Of a stretch of 64,000 bases of DNA, positions 16,958 through 26,226 are shown piece by piece (positions within the stretch are counted from its first letter, which is position 1; each line of letters opens with the position of its first letter). Position numbers and translations under genes: made by a program. Under the pieces are notes generated by a model. That model made no database searches. It was not told the origin of the DNA and worked only from the letters and a program-made list of their open reading frames with translations. This stretch comes from Chloroflexota bacterium (lineage in GTDB: Bacteria; Vulcanimicrobiota; JAMCWD01): contig JAMCWD010000036.1 in assembly GCA_023475345.1 (NCBI GenBank), positions 1 to 64,000 on the forward strand. The letters run 5' to 3'.

Positions 16958-18234
16958 GATTTGCCTCCCTGGAATACATAGGCGTTATTTACATACCGTT
17001 CTTTTTTCTCCATCTGCTTGCGCCATATACCGCGGGTATCTATGACCTGGGGCGTCCTCATCAGACCCGTCAGGTATTCGAGGTCAAGCCCTTTGAACAC
17101 CGTGTGATCCACGAGGAGGAGTATAAGGTCGGCGCCTTTTACCGCGGCTTCAAGCTCCATCAGGTCAAACGGGCATTCCTTCACTATGGGGTCATGCGCG
17201 CGCACGTTATGCCCCCTCTTCTGGAGCCGGAACATTATCTCGAGGGCCGGGCTTTCCCTGGTATCCTCCACGTCGTTTTTATACGCCACGCCGAGACATG
17301 CCACATTCCCCGGGTGGTAACCGGATGCGGCAAGCGCAACTTCCACCTCGTCCACCACATTGGACGGCATCGAATCGTTTACTTCCCTCGCGGTCTTAAT
17401 AAGCTTGGAGTTGCGCTCATCGCTTTCCACGATGAACCAGGGGTCAACGGCAATACAATGACCCCCGACGCCGGGACCCGGGTTCAGGATATTCACCCTG
17501 GGGTGGCGGTTGGCAAGCTCGATGACTTCCCGGGCGTCCAGGTGCATCTCCCGGCAGATGAGTGAAAGCTCGTTGGCGAATGCGATATTGACGTCCCTGT
17601 AGCTGTTTTCCACGAGCTTGACAAGCTCGGCCGTGATATCGTCGGTGATAAAAATAGTGCCCTCGCAGAAACTGCCGTAAAGGTCCGCCGCGGCTTTCGC
17701 GCACTTCGGCGTCAGCCCTCCTATGACGCGGTCGTTTTCAACCACTTCGTGGAGGATGCGTCCCGGCAGGACCCTTTCGGGGCAGTGGGCCAGGTGGAAA
17801 TCTTTTCCCGCCTTCAAGCCGCCGCCTTCAAGTATCGGGATGAGGAACTTCCGGCATGTCCTGGGCGGAACCGTCGATTCCAGCACTACAAGGTTCCCTT
17901 CTTTCAGGAAAGGCGCTATTGCCATCGCCGCGTTGTCAACATAAGAAAGGTCGGATACCTTGCCTGCGCCTTTTGCCACCGCCGGCGTCGGCACGCATAT
18001 AAGAAATGCGTCGGCTTCCTCCGGCCGGGCCGAGACTTTCAGCCTGCCCGATTTTATGGCGCTTGAAAGCGCTTCTCCCAGGCCCGGCTCGTTCATCTCG
18101 AATGTCCCGCTTTTTATGGCCTCGATTTTTTTCTTATCTATATCGACCCCCAGGACTTCGAAACCGCGGTTTGCAAGTACGGCGGCGGTAGGAAGGCCGA
18201 TGTATCCCATTCCCATTACGACTATTTTCTTCAT
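16954..18234 (-). CDS. wecC: Nucleotide-sugar dehydrogenase, WecC-like
   Basis: This 426-residue NAD-dependent enzyme oxidises a UDP-hexosamine at C6 to the uronate, probably UDP-ManNAc to UDP-ManNAcA. The N-terminal NAD motif is GMGYIGLPTAAVLANRGFEV at residues 7-26. The catalytic cysteine lies in GPGVGGHCIAVDPWFIV near 257, a sequence form more typical of WecC than of UDP-glucose dehydrogenase (usually GGSCFPKD). The C-terminal UDP-binding domain has YKNDVEDTRESPALE near 320. It overlaps both neighbours by four bases (ATGA), so it is translationally coupled in the glycan operon. UDP-GlcNAc as substrate remains possible. Confidence 0.88.
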   Translation of the reverse strand: MKKIVVMGMGYIGLPTAAVLANRGFEVLGVDIDKKKIEAIKSGTFEMNEPGLGEALSSAIKSGRLKVSARPEEADAFLICVPTPAVAKGAGKVSDLSYVDNAAMAIAPFLKEGNLVVLESTVPPRTCRKFLIPILEGGGLKAGKDFHLAHCPERVLPGRILHEVVENDRVIGGLTPKCAKAAADLYGSFCEGTIFITDDITAELVKLVENSYRDVNIAFANELSLICREMHLDAREVIELANRHPRVNILNPGPGVGGHCIAVDPWFIVESDERNSKLIKTAREVNDSMPSNVVDEVEVALAASGYHPGNVACLGVAYKNDVEDTRESPALEIMFRLQKRGHNVRAHDPIVKECPFDLMELEAAVKGADLILLLVDHTVFKGLDLEYLTGLMRTPQVIDTRGIWRKQMEKKERYVNNAYVFQGGKS

Positions 18235-19454
18235 TCCGTCTGTTCCTTTCTCTTCCCGGATATTGTCCGGTACAATTCGACAAGATCATCGGTAATCTTT
18301 TCCCAGTTATATTTTTCGGCTATCAAATTACGCCCGGCCTTGACCATTTTCCTTCTCTTTTCAGACCGGCTCAGATATTCGGCGATGTTGTACGAAAGAT
18401 CGTCTATATCGTCACAATCGACGATAACGGCGGCTCCTGCTTCTTCGAGTACCGGCGCTATGCCGACGTTTTTCGAAACTATCACCGGCGTACCGCACAT
18501 CAAAGATTCCAGGAGCGAAAGCCCGAAAATCTCGTGCCTGGACGGGAGCACCATAAGGTCCGCATCCACAAGGGCGCTCAGCCTCTCCACCGGGGAAACC
18601 ATGCCTGTAAATATAACCCGGTCAACGATACCGAGCTTTTCCGCCAGCTTTTTCGAATGTTCCAGCGCACCGTCTTCGGGGCCGACCATTACAAGGGCCG
18701 CATCGGGATAAGCGGCCCTGCCGAAAGCCTCGATCAAAAGGTCCGGGCCTTTAATGGGATTCATTCTACCGAGGAACATCACGATCCTTTTGTCCTCAAG
18801 CCCGTAACGCCTGCGAAATTCTCCCTTCTCCGGGAGATCTTTGAAATCATCAGGGCTTATGCCGTTTGCGGAAAGGAAGATTTTTTCGGGCGGTATCCCG
18901 TATTCCCTGTACTGTGCCGCTTCAAGGGGCGACACGGCAACAAGCGCCGACGCCGCATCGAGCAGCCTGTTGCCCGCGAAAATATCATACGCCTTTTTCA
19001 GGGTTTTCTTCCCCATGATATAAGTGAACCCGCCGTGAGCGGAAAGCGCGAAGGGGATATTTGCCTTTATGAAAGGGATATTCATGAGAGTCCTGAACTC
19101 GTGCAGGTGGGCGAGATCGAAATGATCCTGCTCCTGCTTCAAAAAATCGGGGAGGTCGCCCCCCATGAAAATCCGCCCTTTAAACGCCAGAGACGGGGAG
19201 ATGTTCCTGAAATAAACCACCCTCATTCCCTCTATGTCGGCGGTAAAATGCTGCGGGGAGCTTTCCGTCGAGCCTACCATGTCTTCCGTAACCCTGGCAG
19301 CGGCGTCATAAACATCGGTGGTATATTTGGTAATATTATGCCCCATCGCTGCAAGACGGCGCGACAATTCATACACCACCCTCGGCGTCCCGCCGCATGT
19401 CCATGAGGGATAAAAGTAAGGGACTACCTGAAGTATGTTAAGCGGCTTTTCCAT
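18231..19454 (-). CDS. GT4-family glycosyltransferase
   Basis: This 407-residue cytoplasmic or membrane-associated GT-B enzyme starts with NILQVVPYFYPSWTCGGTPRV, the usual GT4 donor-half opening. The second half has VMFLGRMNPIKGPDLLIEAF near residue 218 and LPSRHEIFGLSLLESLMCGTPVI near 297, whose E-x7-E-type motif contacts the nucleotide sugar. It is the first gene of the coupled minus-strand glycan operon, overlapping wecC by four bases. The likely role is a sugar transfer during assembly of a lipid-linked repeat unit or lipopolysaccharide; the linkage cannot be predicted. Confidence 0.85.
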   Translation of the reverse strand: MEKPLNILQVVPYFYPSWTCGGTPRVVYELSRRLAAMGHNITKYTTDVYDAAARVTEDMVGSTESSPQHFTADIEGMRVVYFRNISPSLAFKGRIFMGGDLPDFLKQEQDHFDLAHLHEFRTLMNIPFIKANIPFALSAHGGFTYIMGKKTLKKAYDIFAGNRLLDAASALVAVSPLEAAQYREYGIPPEKIFLSANGISPDDFKDLPEKGEFRRRYGLEDKRIVMFLGRMNPIKGPDLLIEAFGRAAYPDAALVMVGPEDGALEHSKKLAEKLGIVDRVIFTGMVSPVERLSALVDADLMVLPSRHEIFGLSLLESLMCGTPVIVSKNVGIAPVLEEAGAAVIVDCDDIDDLSYNIAEYLSRSEKRRKMVKAGRNLIAEKYNWEKITDDLVELYRTISGKRKEQTE

Positions 19455-19494
19455 CTGGATTGATATTTTCAGGCTTTATAAAAAAGTTCCTTTA

Positions 19495-20787
19495 TTATTT
19501 AGTGTTGATGCGCGCACCGCCCCATCTGGGGGAATCTTTTATTTTCGCTAATGCCTTAGCTGCACTTTTCCTCACATATTTGTCCTTGTCTTTCAAAGCA
19601 ATTGTCAAGGATTCAATGGAACGGGGGTCTTTTATCTCTCCAAGTGCCGAAGCAGCACTACTGCGTACTTCATAATTTTCATCTTTCAAAGCATCAATCA
19701 AAGGCTCAACCGCACGGGTATTTTTCAGATCTCCAAGTATGGATGCAGAACTAGATCGTACCAAATAATCTTCATCTTTCAATGCGGAGATAAGGGCTTC
19801 AATTGCTCGGGGATCTTTTATATCCGCCAGCACCGAAATAGCTGTCGAGCGGACTTGACAATCTTTATCTTTCAAAGCGGCAATCAATGGCTCAACCACT
19901 CGGGGGTCATTTTCAATCTTAAAGAATGACCAGGCTGCGCTCTGACGGACATCAGGATCTTTATCTTTAATTAATGCAGTGATCAATGGCTGAACGACAC
20001 GTGGCTCTTTTAGATCCCCCAGCATACTCACCGCATCACTTCGGTAAATACAGCTTTCATCATTCAAGGCGGCTATTAACGATTCAAATAGCCGTGGATC
20101 ATTTAGATTTATCAACGCGCTTGACACATTCGCACGGACAGTGACATCTTCATCATTCAAGGCAGCAAGCAATGGCTTAAAAGCACGGGGATCCAGTGTA
20201 TTTCCTAATGTAACTGCTGCAGAAGAACGGACATTATCGCTATTATCTTTCAATGCCACAAGCAAAGGTTCAAAGGCCCTGGGCTCTTTATACCCAATCA
20301 ACGCAAGAGCCGCACTGCTCCGGACGGTCGGTAATTTATCCTTCAGTGCCGCGATTAAAGGCTCAACGGCACGAGGATCTTTTAGTTCTCCCAGTGCAGT
20401 TACAGCTCCCCATCGGGCAGGTAAATTTTTGTCATTTGAATCTTTGTCATTCAAAGCGGCGAGCAAAGGTTCAAAAGCCCTGGGATCACGTATCCTTCCA
20501 AGTGCCAATGCCGCGCCGCACCGGATATATGGGTTTTTATTTTTCAGGGCATCGATCAGGGGTGGAACCACAGGCTCACCTATATTCGCCAACGCCATCG
20601 TCGCCTCCCAACTAATATGCGAATTCGGGTGTCCCAATGTTTGAATTAAAATGTATATCCTGAGTTGTTTTAAAAATCCGTCAAAGGGCGAGGTCAAAGA
20701 AATGACCAATAAACATACAGAAACGATCGACAAAATTACCAGTATCTTAAGACGTCTGCCGGATTTACTTGCATTGTTTACACTCAT
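19495..20787 (-). CDS. Membrane-anchored HEAT-repeat protein
   Basis: The 430-residue product has one N-terminal membrane helix (ILVILSIVSVCLLVISL, residues about 16-33) and then about twelve HEAT/PBS-lyase-type repeats of 31 residues. The consensus is DPRAVEPLIAALKDKD with VRSSAAxALG. The repeats are nearly identical, suggesting recent expansion, and would form an alpha solenoid for protein binding. Catalysis is not expected. I chose the ATG at 20787 because GGGGGAGAG precedes it at good spacing; two earlier in-frame ATGs at 20811 and 20802 lack this. It is a little more AT-rich than the glycan genes and lies 40 bases upstream of the GT4 gene, possibly in the same transcript. Confidence 0.75.
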   Translation of the reverse strand: MSVNNASKSGRRLKILVILSIVSVCLLVISLTSPFDGFLKQLRIYILIQTLGHPNSHISWEATMALANIGEPVVPPLIDALKNKNPYIRCGAALALGRIRDPRAFEPLLAALNDKDSNDKNLPARWGAVTALGELKDPRAVEPLIAALKDKLPTVRSSAALALIGYKEPRAFEPLLVALKDNSDNVRSSAAVTLGNTLDPRAFKPLLAALNDEDVTVRANVSSALINLNDPRLFESLIAALNDESCIYRSDAVSMLGDLKEPRVVQPLITALIKDKDPDVRQSAAWSFFKIENDPRVVEPLIAALKDKDCQVRSTAISVLADIKDPRAIEALISALKDEDYLVRSSSASILGDLKNTRAVEPLIDALKDENYEVRSSAASALGEIKDPRSIESLTIALKDKDKYVRKSAAKALAKIKDSPRWGGARINTK

Positions 20788-20890
20788 GATTCTCTCCCCC
20801 ATAAAAATCATCCCGAAATAAAATTATCCAGGCAGGTCCCAAACCCTTCTCTTTTCCCTATTCTCTCATCCCTTAATCCTCTTCTTCCGA

Positions 20891-21050
20891 GGCTGTCTAA
20901 AAAATTCGCTACAAAATTTCATTCCCCTCTTGGGAGGGGATTAAGGGGTGGGTTTTATAATGCAAAACTATTTATATAATATACCCACCCCGCCCTTCGG
21001 GCACCCCTCCGGGGAGGGGAATAACTTCATGCCCGACTTTTTAGACAGCC
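20891..21050. repeat. MITE-like element, copy A
   Basis: This 160-bp sequence is bounded by inverted repeats GGCTGTCTAAAAA at the left end and TTTTTAGACAGCC at the right. It contains an inner palindrome in which GGGGTGGG pairs with CCCACCCC and CCCCTC with GAGGGG. A second copy of about 169 bp with the same ends and interior lies at 38308-38476. There is no reading frame inside. The structure fits a non-autonomous miniature element. The rest of this 335-base gap is flanking repeat debris (CAGTTTCCAGTTTCTAG near 21089). Confidence 0.75.
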
Positions 21051-21122
21051 GCCTCTGCGGGAATGACGACTGGGGCGCTCCCTGCTTAAAGTTTTCAGTT
21101 TCCAGTTTCTAGCGTCCAGCTT

Positions 21123-22085
21123 CTAGTATCTTCCCAGCTTTTTCATTACTATCCCCAGAGGGATGCCCACCGCAACAACCATATTCCGAAGTGTTATGAC
21201 AAGCGGGTTCAAAATCAGCGCGGGATCTTTTTTCTCCATGAATAATTTCACCGTCGGGATGGTGTTTACAACAATCATCAAAATAAAAAGCCCGACCGGC
21301 AGCAGGGGCCATTTCCAGGCAAGCAGGATGGACAGCCAGAAAAGCCCGGCAAGAAAGACCCCTGCACCGACCCAGCGGTCAGCCGGGTACAAGTTTGTCC
21401 TTGTAAGGTGGGCACGGTACCTGGCGTAGGCATACTGCCTCTTCAGGTAATCGAAAAAAGAAGTCTTGTAGTGGTGGATGACCTTCGCTTCTGGGACATA
21501 GATCAACTTGTATCCCTCGTCCAGGAGCTTTGAATTGAAAAGCGCATCGAGACTTGCATTGACAAGCTTTTCTTCGAAGCGCCCCGCTATCCTGAACGCT
21601 TCAGCCCTGTATAAAACATTCGCCGATGTGAGGTGGACGGTTTCTTTTTCTTTCGATTTAAACTTGCCCTCGATCTCATACCCAGCAAGCCTGGCTATCC
21701 AGGGGTCGGAAGACGAGGTTTCCAGGAAGCCGCCTGCGCCCATGACTTTCGGATCGTCGAATGCCGGGAGCAGAAGCTCCAGCCAGTCGGGCCGGACTTC
21801 CACGTCGGCCTCTATTATTGCGATGAAATCGGGCTCCCCGCCGATATTGTCCAGGGCGGTATTCAAGGCCGCCGATTCGCCCCTGTTTTCCCGGCGGATG
21901 AATTTCACCCAGGGATAAGCCGCCGCAAGCTCACCGGCTATCGAAGCGGTATTATCGGTCGAGCCGTCGTCAACCACTATAACTTCAAGCTCGCCGTCTA
22001 TTTTCAAAGAAGCCACGGCCTGTACGGAAGCCGCCAGGGTGTTCCCGGCATTATACGCAGGGGTTAAAATTGAAAGTTTCATCAT
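21123..22085 (-). CDS. GT2-family glycosyltransferase with membrane tail
   Basis: This 320-residue GT-A enzyme has the N-terminal LSILTPAYNAGNTLAASV and EVIVVDDGSTDNTASIAGEL (residues 5-53). An EADVEV acidic motif near 94 replaces the usual DxD, and the C-terminal third has two or three hydrophobic segments (WVGAGVFLAGLFWLSILLAW, LLPVGLFILMIVVN) that anchor it to the inner membrane. The architecture matches transferases that act on lipid-linked sugars. The ATG at 22085 overlaps the preceding radical SAM stop (ATGA), so the two products are made together. Donor sugar unknown. Confidence 0.82.
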   Translation of the reverse strand: MMKLSILTPAYNAGNTLAASVQAVASLKIDGELEVIVVDDGSTDNTASIAGELAAAYPWVKFIRRENRGESAALNTALDNIGGEPDFIAIIEADVEVRPDWLELLLPAFDDPKVMGAGGFLETSSSDPWIARLAGYEIEGKFKSKEKETVHLTSANVLYRAEAFRIAGRFEEKLVNASLDALFNSKLLDEGYKLIYVPEAKVIHHYKTSFFDYLKRQYAYARYRAHLTRTNLYPADRWVGAGVFLAGLFWLSILLAWKWPLLPVGLFILMIVVNTIPTVKLFMEKKDPALILNPLVITLRNMVVAVGIPLGIVMKKLGRY

Positions 22086-23515
22086 GTAAAGATCTTGAGC
22101 GCGATCCCGATATCCCGGACCAGATCTTTAAGGTTCTTGATATTTTTGATCCGCTTCCAGATTTTTTCCGGCCTGAGATAAAAATCCCGGTAAGCTTTTT
22201 TCTCCAGTTTCTCCAGTTTTTCCGCCGGAAGATTCGGATAGCTTATCATCGCCTTGTTGAGAGGGTCCAGTGAATCGCTTTCATCTATCAGGTACCCTTC
22301 ATCCTCGCAGAGCTTGTAGAATTCCGTCCCTTTGAAAGGGGTGGCTATGGAAAACATGACGTTTTCAACATCCATCTCCTTGAGCTTCTCTAGCCCGTCC
22401 TGTATATCCGCCTCGGTCTCCGCAGGACATGCCCCGATTATCATGTTAAGCTTTGCGTCGATGCCGTATTTTTTCAGGAGCGACAGCGACCTGTCAACCT
22501 GGTCAACCGTGATGTCTTTCCGGACGAAATCCAGGGTTTTCTGGCACAGGCTCTCGACGCCGATATCGATTGTAGTGCAGCCGGAATCTTTGAGAGCCTT
22601 TATCACTTCTTCATCCAGGAGGTAATCGGCCCTGGAAAGGATGCCCCACTCCAGTTTAAGCGGGGCCACCCCGGCGCATATCTCCAGTGACCTCGGCTTG
22701 TCCCACAGGAACTGGTCGTCGATGACCATCATCGATTTGAAGCCCTGGGCGGCTACCGCCCTGAACTCTTCGATTACTCTTGCCGCAGATACTTTCGCCA
22801 CTTTCGGCTTTTTTCCGAAGTATTTGATACACTCAAGCTCCCTGGCGAAGCTCAAGGAATTGGGGACGCAGAAAAGACATCGGTGTGCACAGCCGCGCGA
22901 CGCCATCATCGCGGTGTACGGGCGGCCTTTGAATTTGGGATTGAAAAAGCGATCCTTATATTTGCCAAGAGGCCCGAACAGCCTGTCGGGAACCGGCAGC
23001 TTGTCCAGGTTTACCTGTCTGCCGGTGGGGGGGAGGCTTTCAATTTCATATTTCTTTTTGAAAGATGTCCCCGGCGCCGTGCCTTTTTCGAGGAACTCAA
23101 GCATGTTATCTTCAGGCTCGCCCCGGAACACCACAGTCCTTTCATCATCCAGGTACTCCCAGGGGACGCGGGTCGGCTCCGGCCCATGAAAGAAAACCCT
23201 GCTTTTGGGCCTGACCTCGTAAATCCTGGCGATGGTCATCAAATCCGTCGGCTTGGCCAGGATACAGGAGTGGATTACATAATAATCCGAATCGTCTTCA
23301 GCTATTATTTTGAAAAAATCTTCACGCGGGATCTCTTCCAGCACGGCATCTATCAGGTTGACTTCATATCCTTCCCTTTTCAGAAGCGAAAGCAGCCCGA
23401 GCTGTGCAAGGTCGGGGAAATGGTGTATCTCGTAGGTACAACCGGCCAGTCTTTCGGGTACCCTGTCGGTAATCGGCGGCGGTTCTATAAACGTTACCTT
23501 GCTTTTACCGGTCAT
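22082..23515 (-). CDS. B12-binding-type radical SAM enzyme
   Basis: The 477-residue protein has an N-terminal domain of the cobalamin-binding Rossmann type (about 1-170) with HFPDLAQLGLLSLLKREGYEV and EVRPKSRVFFHGPEPTRVP. A radical SAM core follows with MASRGCAHRCLFC near residue 205, whose CxxxCxxC cysteines hold the [4Fe-4S] cluster. The usual DxHxxG cobalamin ligand is absent: the equivalent position reads LIDAVLEEI, so B12 may be bound without the lower histidine or not at all. The reaction is unknown; methyl transfer or C-C bond formation are common. TTAGGAGC precedes the start. The stop overlaps the GT2 gene, tying it to glycan or lipid modification. Confidence 0.8.
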   Translation of the reverse strand: MTGKSKVTFIEPPPITDRVPERLAGCTYEIHHFPDLAQLGLLSLLKREGYEVNLIDAVLEEIPREDFFKIIAEDDSDYYVIHSCILAKPTDLMTIARIYEVRPKSRVFFHGPEPTRVPWEYLDDERTVVFRGEPEDNMLEFLEKGTAPGTSFKKKYEIESLPPTGRQVNLDKLPVPDRLFGPLGKYKDRFFNPKFKGRPYTAMMASRGCAHRCLFCVPNSLSFARELECIKYFGKKPKVAKVSAARVIEEFRAVAAQGFKSMMVIDDQFLWDKPRSLEICAGVAPLKLEWGILSRADYLLDEEVIKALKDSGCTTIDIGVESLCQKTLDFVRKDITVDQVDRSLSLLKKYGIDAKLNMIIGACPAETEADIQDGLEKLKEMDVENVMFSIATPFKGTEFYKLCEDEGYLIDESDSLDPLNKAMISYPNLPAEKLEKLEKKAYRDFYLRPEKIWKRIKNIKNLKDLVRDIGIALKIFT

Positions 23516-23773
23516 ATTTTTGCTCCTAAGTTTCTATTTTCCATGCGACATCCCCCTTGAGATCCCCCTTCAAAGGGGGACTTGGTCTTGCTGTCTTGCG
23601 GTCTACAGGCTGAAGCTCACAATCCCTGCGCTGGATTCCTGCCGGAGTTTACCCTGTACTCCGATACGGGGCGGGAATGACGACTGAGAGGCTTCCAGTC
23701 TCCGGTTGACCCACCCCGGCCACCCCTTCGCAGGAGGGGAATAGTTTTACACCATTCTTCCAGCCTCCAGTTT
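23516..23773. repeat. Intergenic mosaic of short repeats
   Basis: No gene is seen in this gap. It contains a CCCCCTT/AAGGGGG inverted repeat (23545-23580). It also has a copy of the CTGAAGCTCAC...GGATTCCTGCC repeat (23610-23683, also at 40100-40147 and inverted at 51967-52015) and the CCACCCC...GGAGGGG piece found in the MITE-like elements (about 23710-23742). A TCCAGTTTCTAG tract near 23767, also present near 21095, ends it. Confidence 0.55.
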
Positions 23774-24790
23774 CTAGTCTCCAGCATAATTATACCTGAA
23801 AGAATCGCATTGACGGCAGACAGGGTTGCCCAGGCTCCGCCAGAGATCCCTTATCGCAGGCGCCGAATACAACGATTCAAGATCCGAATCCCGGAGGCTG
23901 CCCGCCGTATGGTTCCTTAAATTACAACACGGCGCAAGGCCGCCGTCAACCGTAATGTATGCATAGTCGTCAAGCCTGATACAAAATGTATCGAACCCGG
24001 TGGCCAGAAGCAGGAGTGGCCCGAGTCCTCTTACCGAATCGACCTGTACTCCCAGCTTTTTGCCGAGCCTGCCTGCATATTCCAGCAGTTCTTTTTCTTC
24101 GTCCTGGGAAGGACGGACAAGCCCGGGCGAAAATGGAAGCTGGAGGCGTACAAGGTTGACGCCGTCAATACCTGTTTTCGCCGCGTATTCCAGGATCTCC
24201 CCCAGCGTGTCCCCGGAACCCGGTTGTATTGTTGCCTGGAGGCGGATTCTCGGGAGGTTGTCCCTGCCTCTCTTTTCCAGAAATGCTTCCAGGTTGTCCG
24301 TAATTTTCTTTGCCGGGATATGACCGGGGGTGGAAACCTTTTCATCGCCGGGGAGGCGGTCCAGCGATATACTGACCTGCTCCAGACGTGTCTTGAGAAG
24401 GCAGTCGGCAAGCTCTCCTTCAAGGAGGAAGCCGTTGGTTGTGAAGCATACACCGGCTTCCGGGTAAACTTTGTTCACCGCCTGGACCATCCTGCAGAAA
24501 TCCGGGTGAATAAGAGGCTCTCCCCAGCCTGTCAGGATCAGCCTGCGGGGGTTGTCCAGTTTCAGGAGGATCTCTTCAAAGAGATCAAACGGCATATCCT
24601 CGTCTTTTACACCGAGTTCTTTTCTCTGGCACATCGGGCAATTGAAATTACAACGGTTTGTTATCTCCACCTGTATTTCAGAAGGCGTCTTTCCGGGCTT
24701 TCTGAAAAGGCAGCGCAGGAATTTGCCCGCCATAAGCTGGGGATTCATCATATCCGAAGTTTTTTCAGTTTTGCCGCGCTGCCGGCTCAT
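23774..24790 (-). CDS. Radical SAM/SPASM protein
   Basis: This 338-residue enzyme has the radical SAM cluster motif in EITNRCNFNCPMCQRKE near residue 43. A C-terminal SPASM-type region carries extra cysteines: FDTFCIRLDDYAYI, GGLAPCCNLRNHTAG and NPVCRQCDSFRYN. SPASM proteins bind auxiliary Fe-S clusters and often modify peptides or sugars, but this substrate is unknown. I place the start at the ATG at 24790 (MSRQRGKTEK), which overlaps the stop of the next radical SAM gene by four bases (ATGA); an in-frame extension to 25021 would run through that gene's coding sequence. It is co-transcribed with the 479-residue radical SAM gene. Confidence 0.8.
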   Translation of the reverse strand: MSRQRGKTEKTSDMMNPQLMAGKFLRCLFRKPGKTPSEIQVEITNRCNFNCPMCQRKELGVKDEDMPFDLFEEILLKLDNPRRLILTGWGEPLIHPDFCRMVQAVNKVYPEAGVCFTTNGFLLEGELADCLLKTRLEQVSISLDRLPGDEKVSTPGHIPAKKITDNLEAFLEKRGRDNLPRIRLQATIQPGSGDTLGEILEYAAKTGIDGVNLVRLQLPFSPGLVRPSQDEEKELLEYAGRLGKKLGVQVDSVRGLGPLLLLATGFDTFCIRLDDYAYITVDGGLAPCCNLRNHTAGSLRDSDLESLYSAPAIRDLWRSLGNPVCRQCDSFRYNYAGD

Positions 24791-26226
24791 TTTTCTTCCT
24801 CTTTTTTCCCGCCCGAAAGCTGTGTCCGCAGAAACGCCTTCATGCCTGACAATATCTTGCCCGCAAAGGCCGGGTTGGAAAACATTCTCTTGATATAAGA
24901 AAATATTATACGGGGTCTCACGTAAAATTCCCTCTGGGCTTTCAGCATCATCGAATCCATATCTTCTCCGGCAAGGCCTTCGGGGACGAAGACGGTATTC
25001 AAAAGGTTCATTTTTTTCCAATCTCTGTCAAAAGAGCCGTATTGTTCCGCCATCGAATATAACTCGGAGCCGGGGAACGGGGTTATCTTGAAAAGGCTGA
25101 AGTCGTCAAGCGGGATCTTTTTCCCGAAATCGAGCGTCCTCCTGAAAGATTCCTTCGTTTCGCCGGGGAACCCCAGGATGAAAAACCCTTTCGAAAGGAT
25201 GTCTGCTTCCCTCGTCCATTTTACGGCGTTTTCAACCTGGCCGGGCGATACTTTTTTCCGCATCAACTCGAGGACTTTTGGGTCGGCGCTTTCGATGCCG
25301 TAAGCAACCTGCCAGCACCCCGCAGGTTTCATGAGCTTGAGGAGATCCCTGTCCACAAGATCAGCCCGGGCAAGGCATGACCACGAGAGATCGATTTTTT
25401 CATCGATCATCCTTTTGCACATCTCGCCGAGTTTTTTCTTGAAAAGAAAAAACGTATCGTCCTCGAAGAGGATTTCTTTTATGCCATAATTCTTTTTAAG
25501 GTCCCACAACATTTTCATGATGTAGTCAACGGAGAAACTGCGTATCTTGCTGCCGAAAACCGACCTGTCGCAGAAAGAGCATTTATTGGGGCACCCCCTT
25601 GAAACTACAAGGCTTGCAGCCGGAAGCCTCCTGTACCGGAAAGACGCCGGGACATAATCCTTCGGGAACCCGGAAAGCAGATCCCATGCGGGCGGCGGTA
25701 TCGAATCCAGGTCCATAAGATATTCCCGCGGCTCGTTAACCGTGATCTCTCCGCCCGGAGATCTGAAGGCGACGCCCTTTATCCCCGAAAGGGCTGAGCC
25801 TGAAAGCATCGCGGGGATAAGCTCTTTTATCGTGATTTCTCCTTCCCCTACGACACCCGCATCGAAATACGGGAATTCTCTCAGCGTTTCTCCGGGGATG
25901 GCGGTGAAGTGGGAGCCGCCTATGATTACTGCGCATTCGGGAAGCTCTTCTTTTATGCGGGAGGCAAGCTCGCCTGCGGATACTATGGAAAGCGTTACGG
26001 CGGTGAGGGCAGCTATCTTCGGCCTGAGCTCTTTTATGCGGCTCAATGTCCGGGCAAGATCCATATTCATTGCGCAGGCGTCCAGGATACCCGCGTCATA
26101 CCCCGCCTCCCGCGCGATGGAAGCAAGAATAAGCAGGCCCAGCGACGGCATGCTGCTGCCCGCCTCCTTGAGATCGTTATATCGTTCCTCCATCGTCAGG
26201 GGAGGGTTGATAAAAAGTATGTCCAT
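24787..26226 (-). CDS. B12-binding-type radical SAM enzyme
   Basis: This 479-residue protein starts with DILFINPPLTMEERY, typical of the B12-binding radical SAM (BchE/P-methylase-like) superfamily. It continues with the N-terminal Rossmann domain GGSHFTAIPGETLREFPYFD and VGEGE near residue 115, and carries the cluster motif SRGCPNKCSFCDRSVFG near 207. The core has IEILFEDDTFFL-type strands and GIESADPKVLELM near 315. As in its neighbour at 22.1-23.5 kb, no DxHxxG histidine is seen in the B12 domain (ILDACAMNM instead). It is coupled to the downstream SPASM gene. Cellular role unknown; the cluster position suggests surface-lipid or glycan modification. Confidence 0.8.
   Translation of the reverse strand: MDILFINPPLTMEERYNDLKEAGSSMPSLGLLILASIAREAGYDAGILDACAMNMDLARTLSRIKELRPKIAALTAVTLSIVSAGELASRIKEELPECAVIIGGSHFTAIPGETLREFPYFDAGVVGEGEITIKELIPAMLSGSALSGIKGVAFRSPGGEITVNEPREYLMDLDSIPPPAWDLLSGFPKDYVPASFRYRRLPAASLVVSRGCPNKCSFCDRSVFGSKIRSFSVDYIMKMLWDLKKNYGIKEILFEDDTFFLFKKKLGEMCKRMIDEKIDLSWSCLARADLVDRDLLKLMKPAGCWQVAYGIESADPKVLELMRKKVSPGQVENAVKWTREADILSKGFFILGFPGETKESFRRTLDFGKKIPLDDFSLFKITPFPGSELYSMAEQYGSFDRDWKKMNLLNTVFVPEGLAGEDMDSMMLKAQREFYVRPRIIFSYIKRMFSNPAFAGKILSGMKAFLRTQLSGGKKEEEK

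Noticed and set aside
18534..19406. 290-codon plus-strand open frame
   Set aside because: It is antisense to the well-supported GT4 gene and has low-complexity composition; a shadow.
24791..25021. N-terminal extension of the SPASM radical SAM gene
   Set aside because: It runs inside the coding sequence of the neighbouring radical SAM gene; the ATGA overlap marks the true start.
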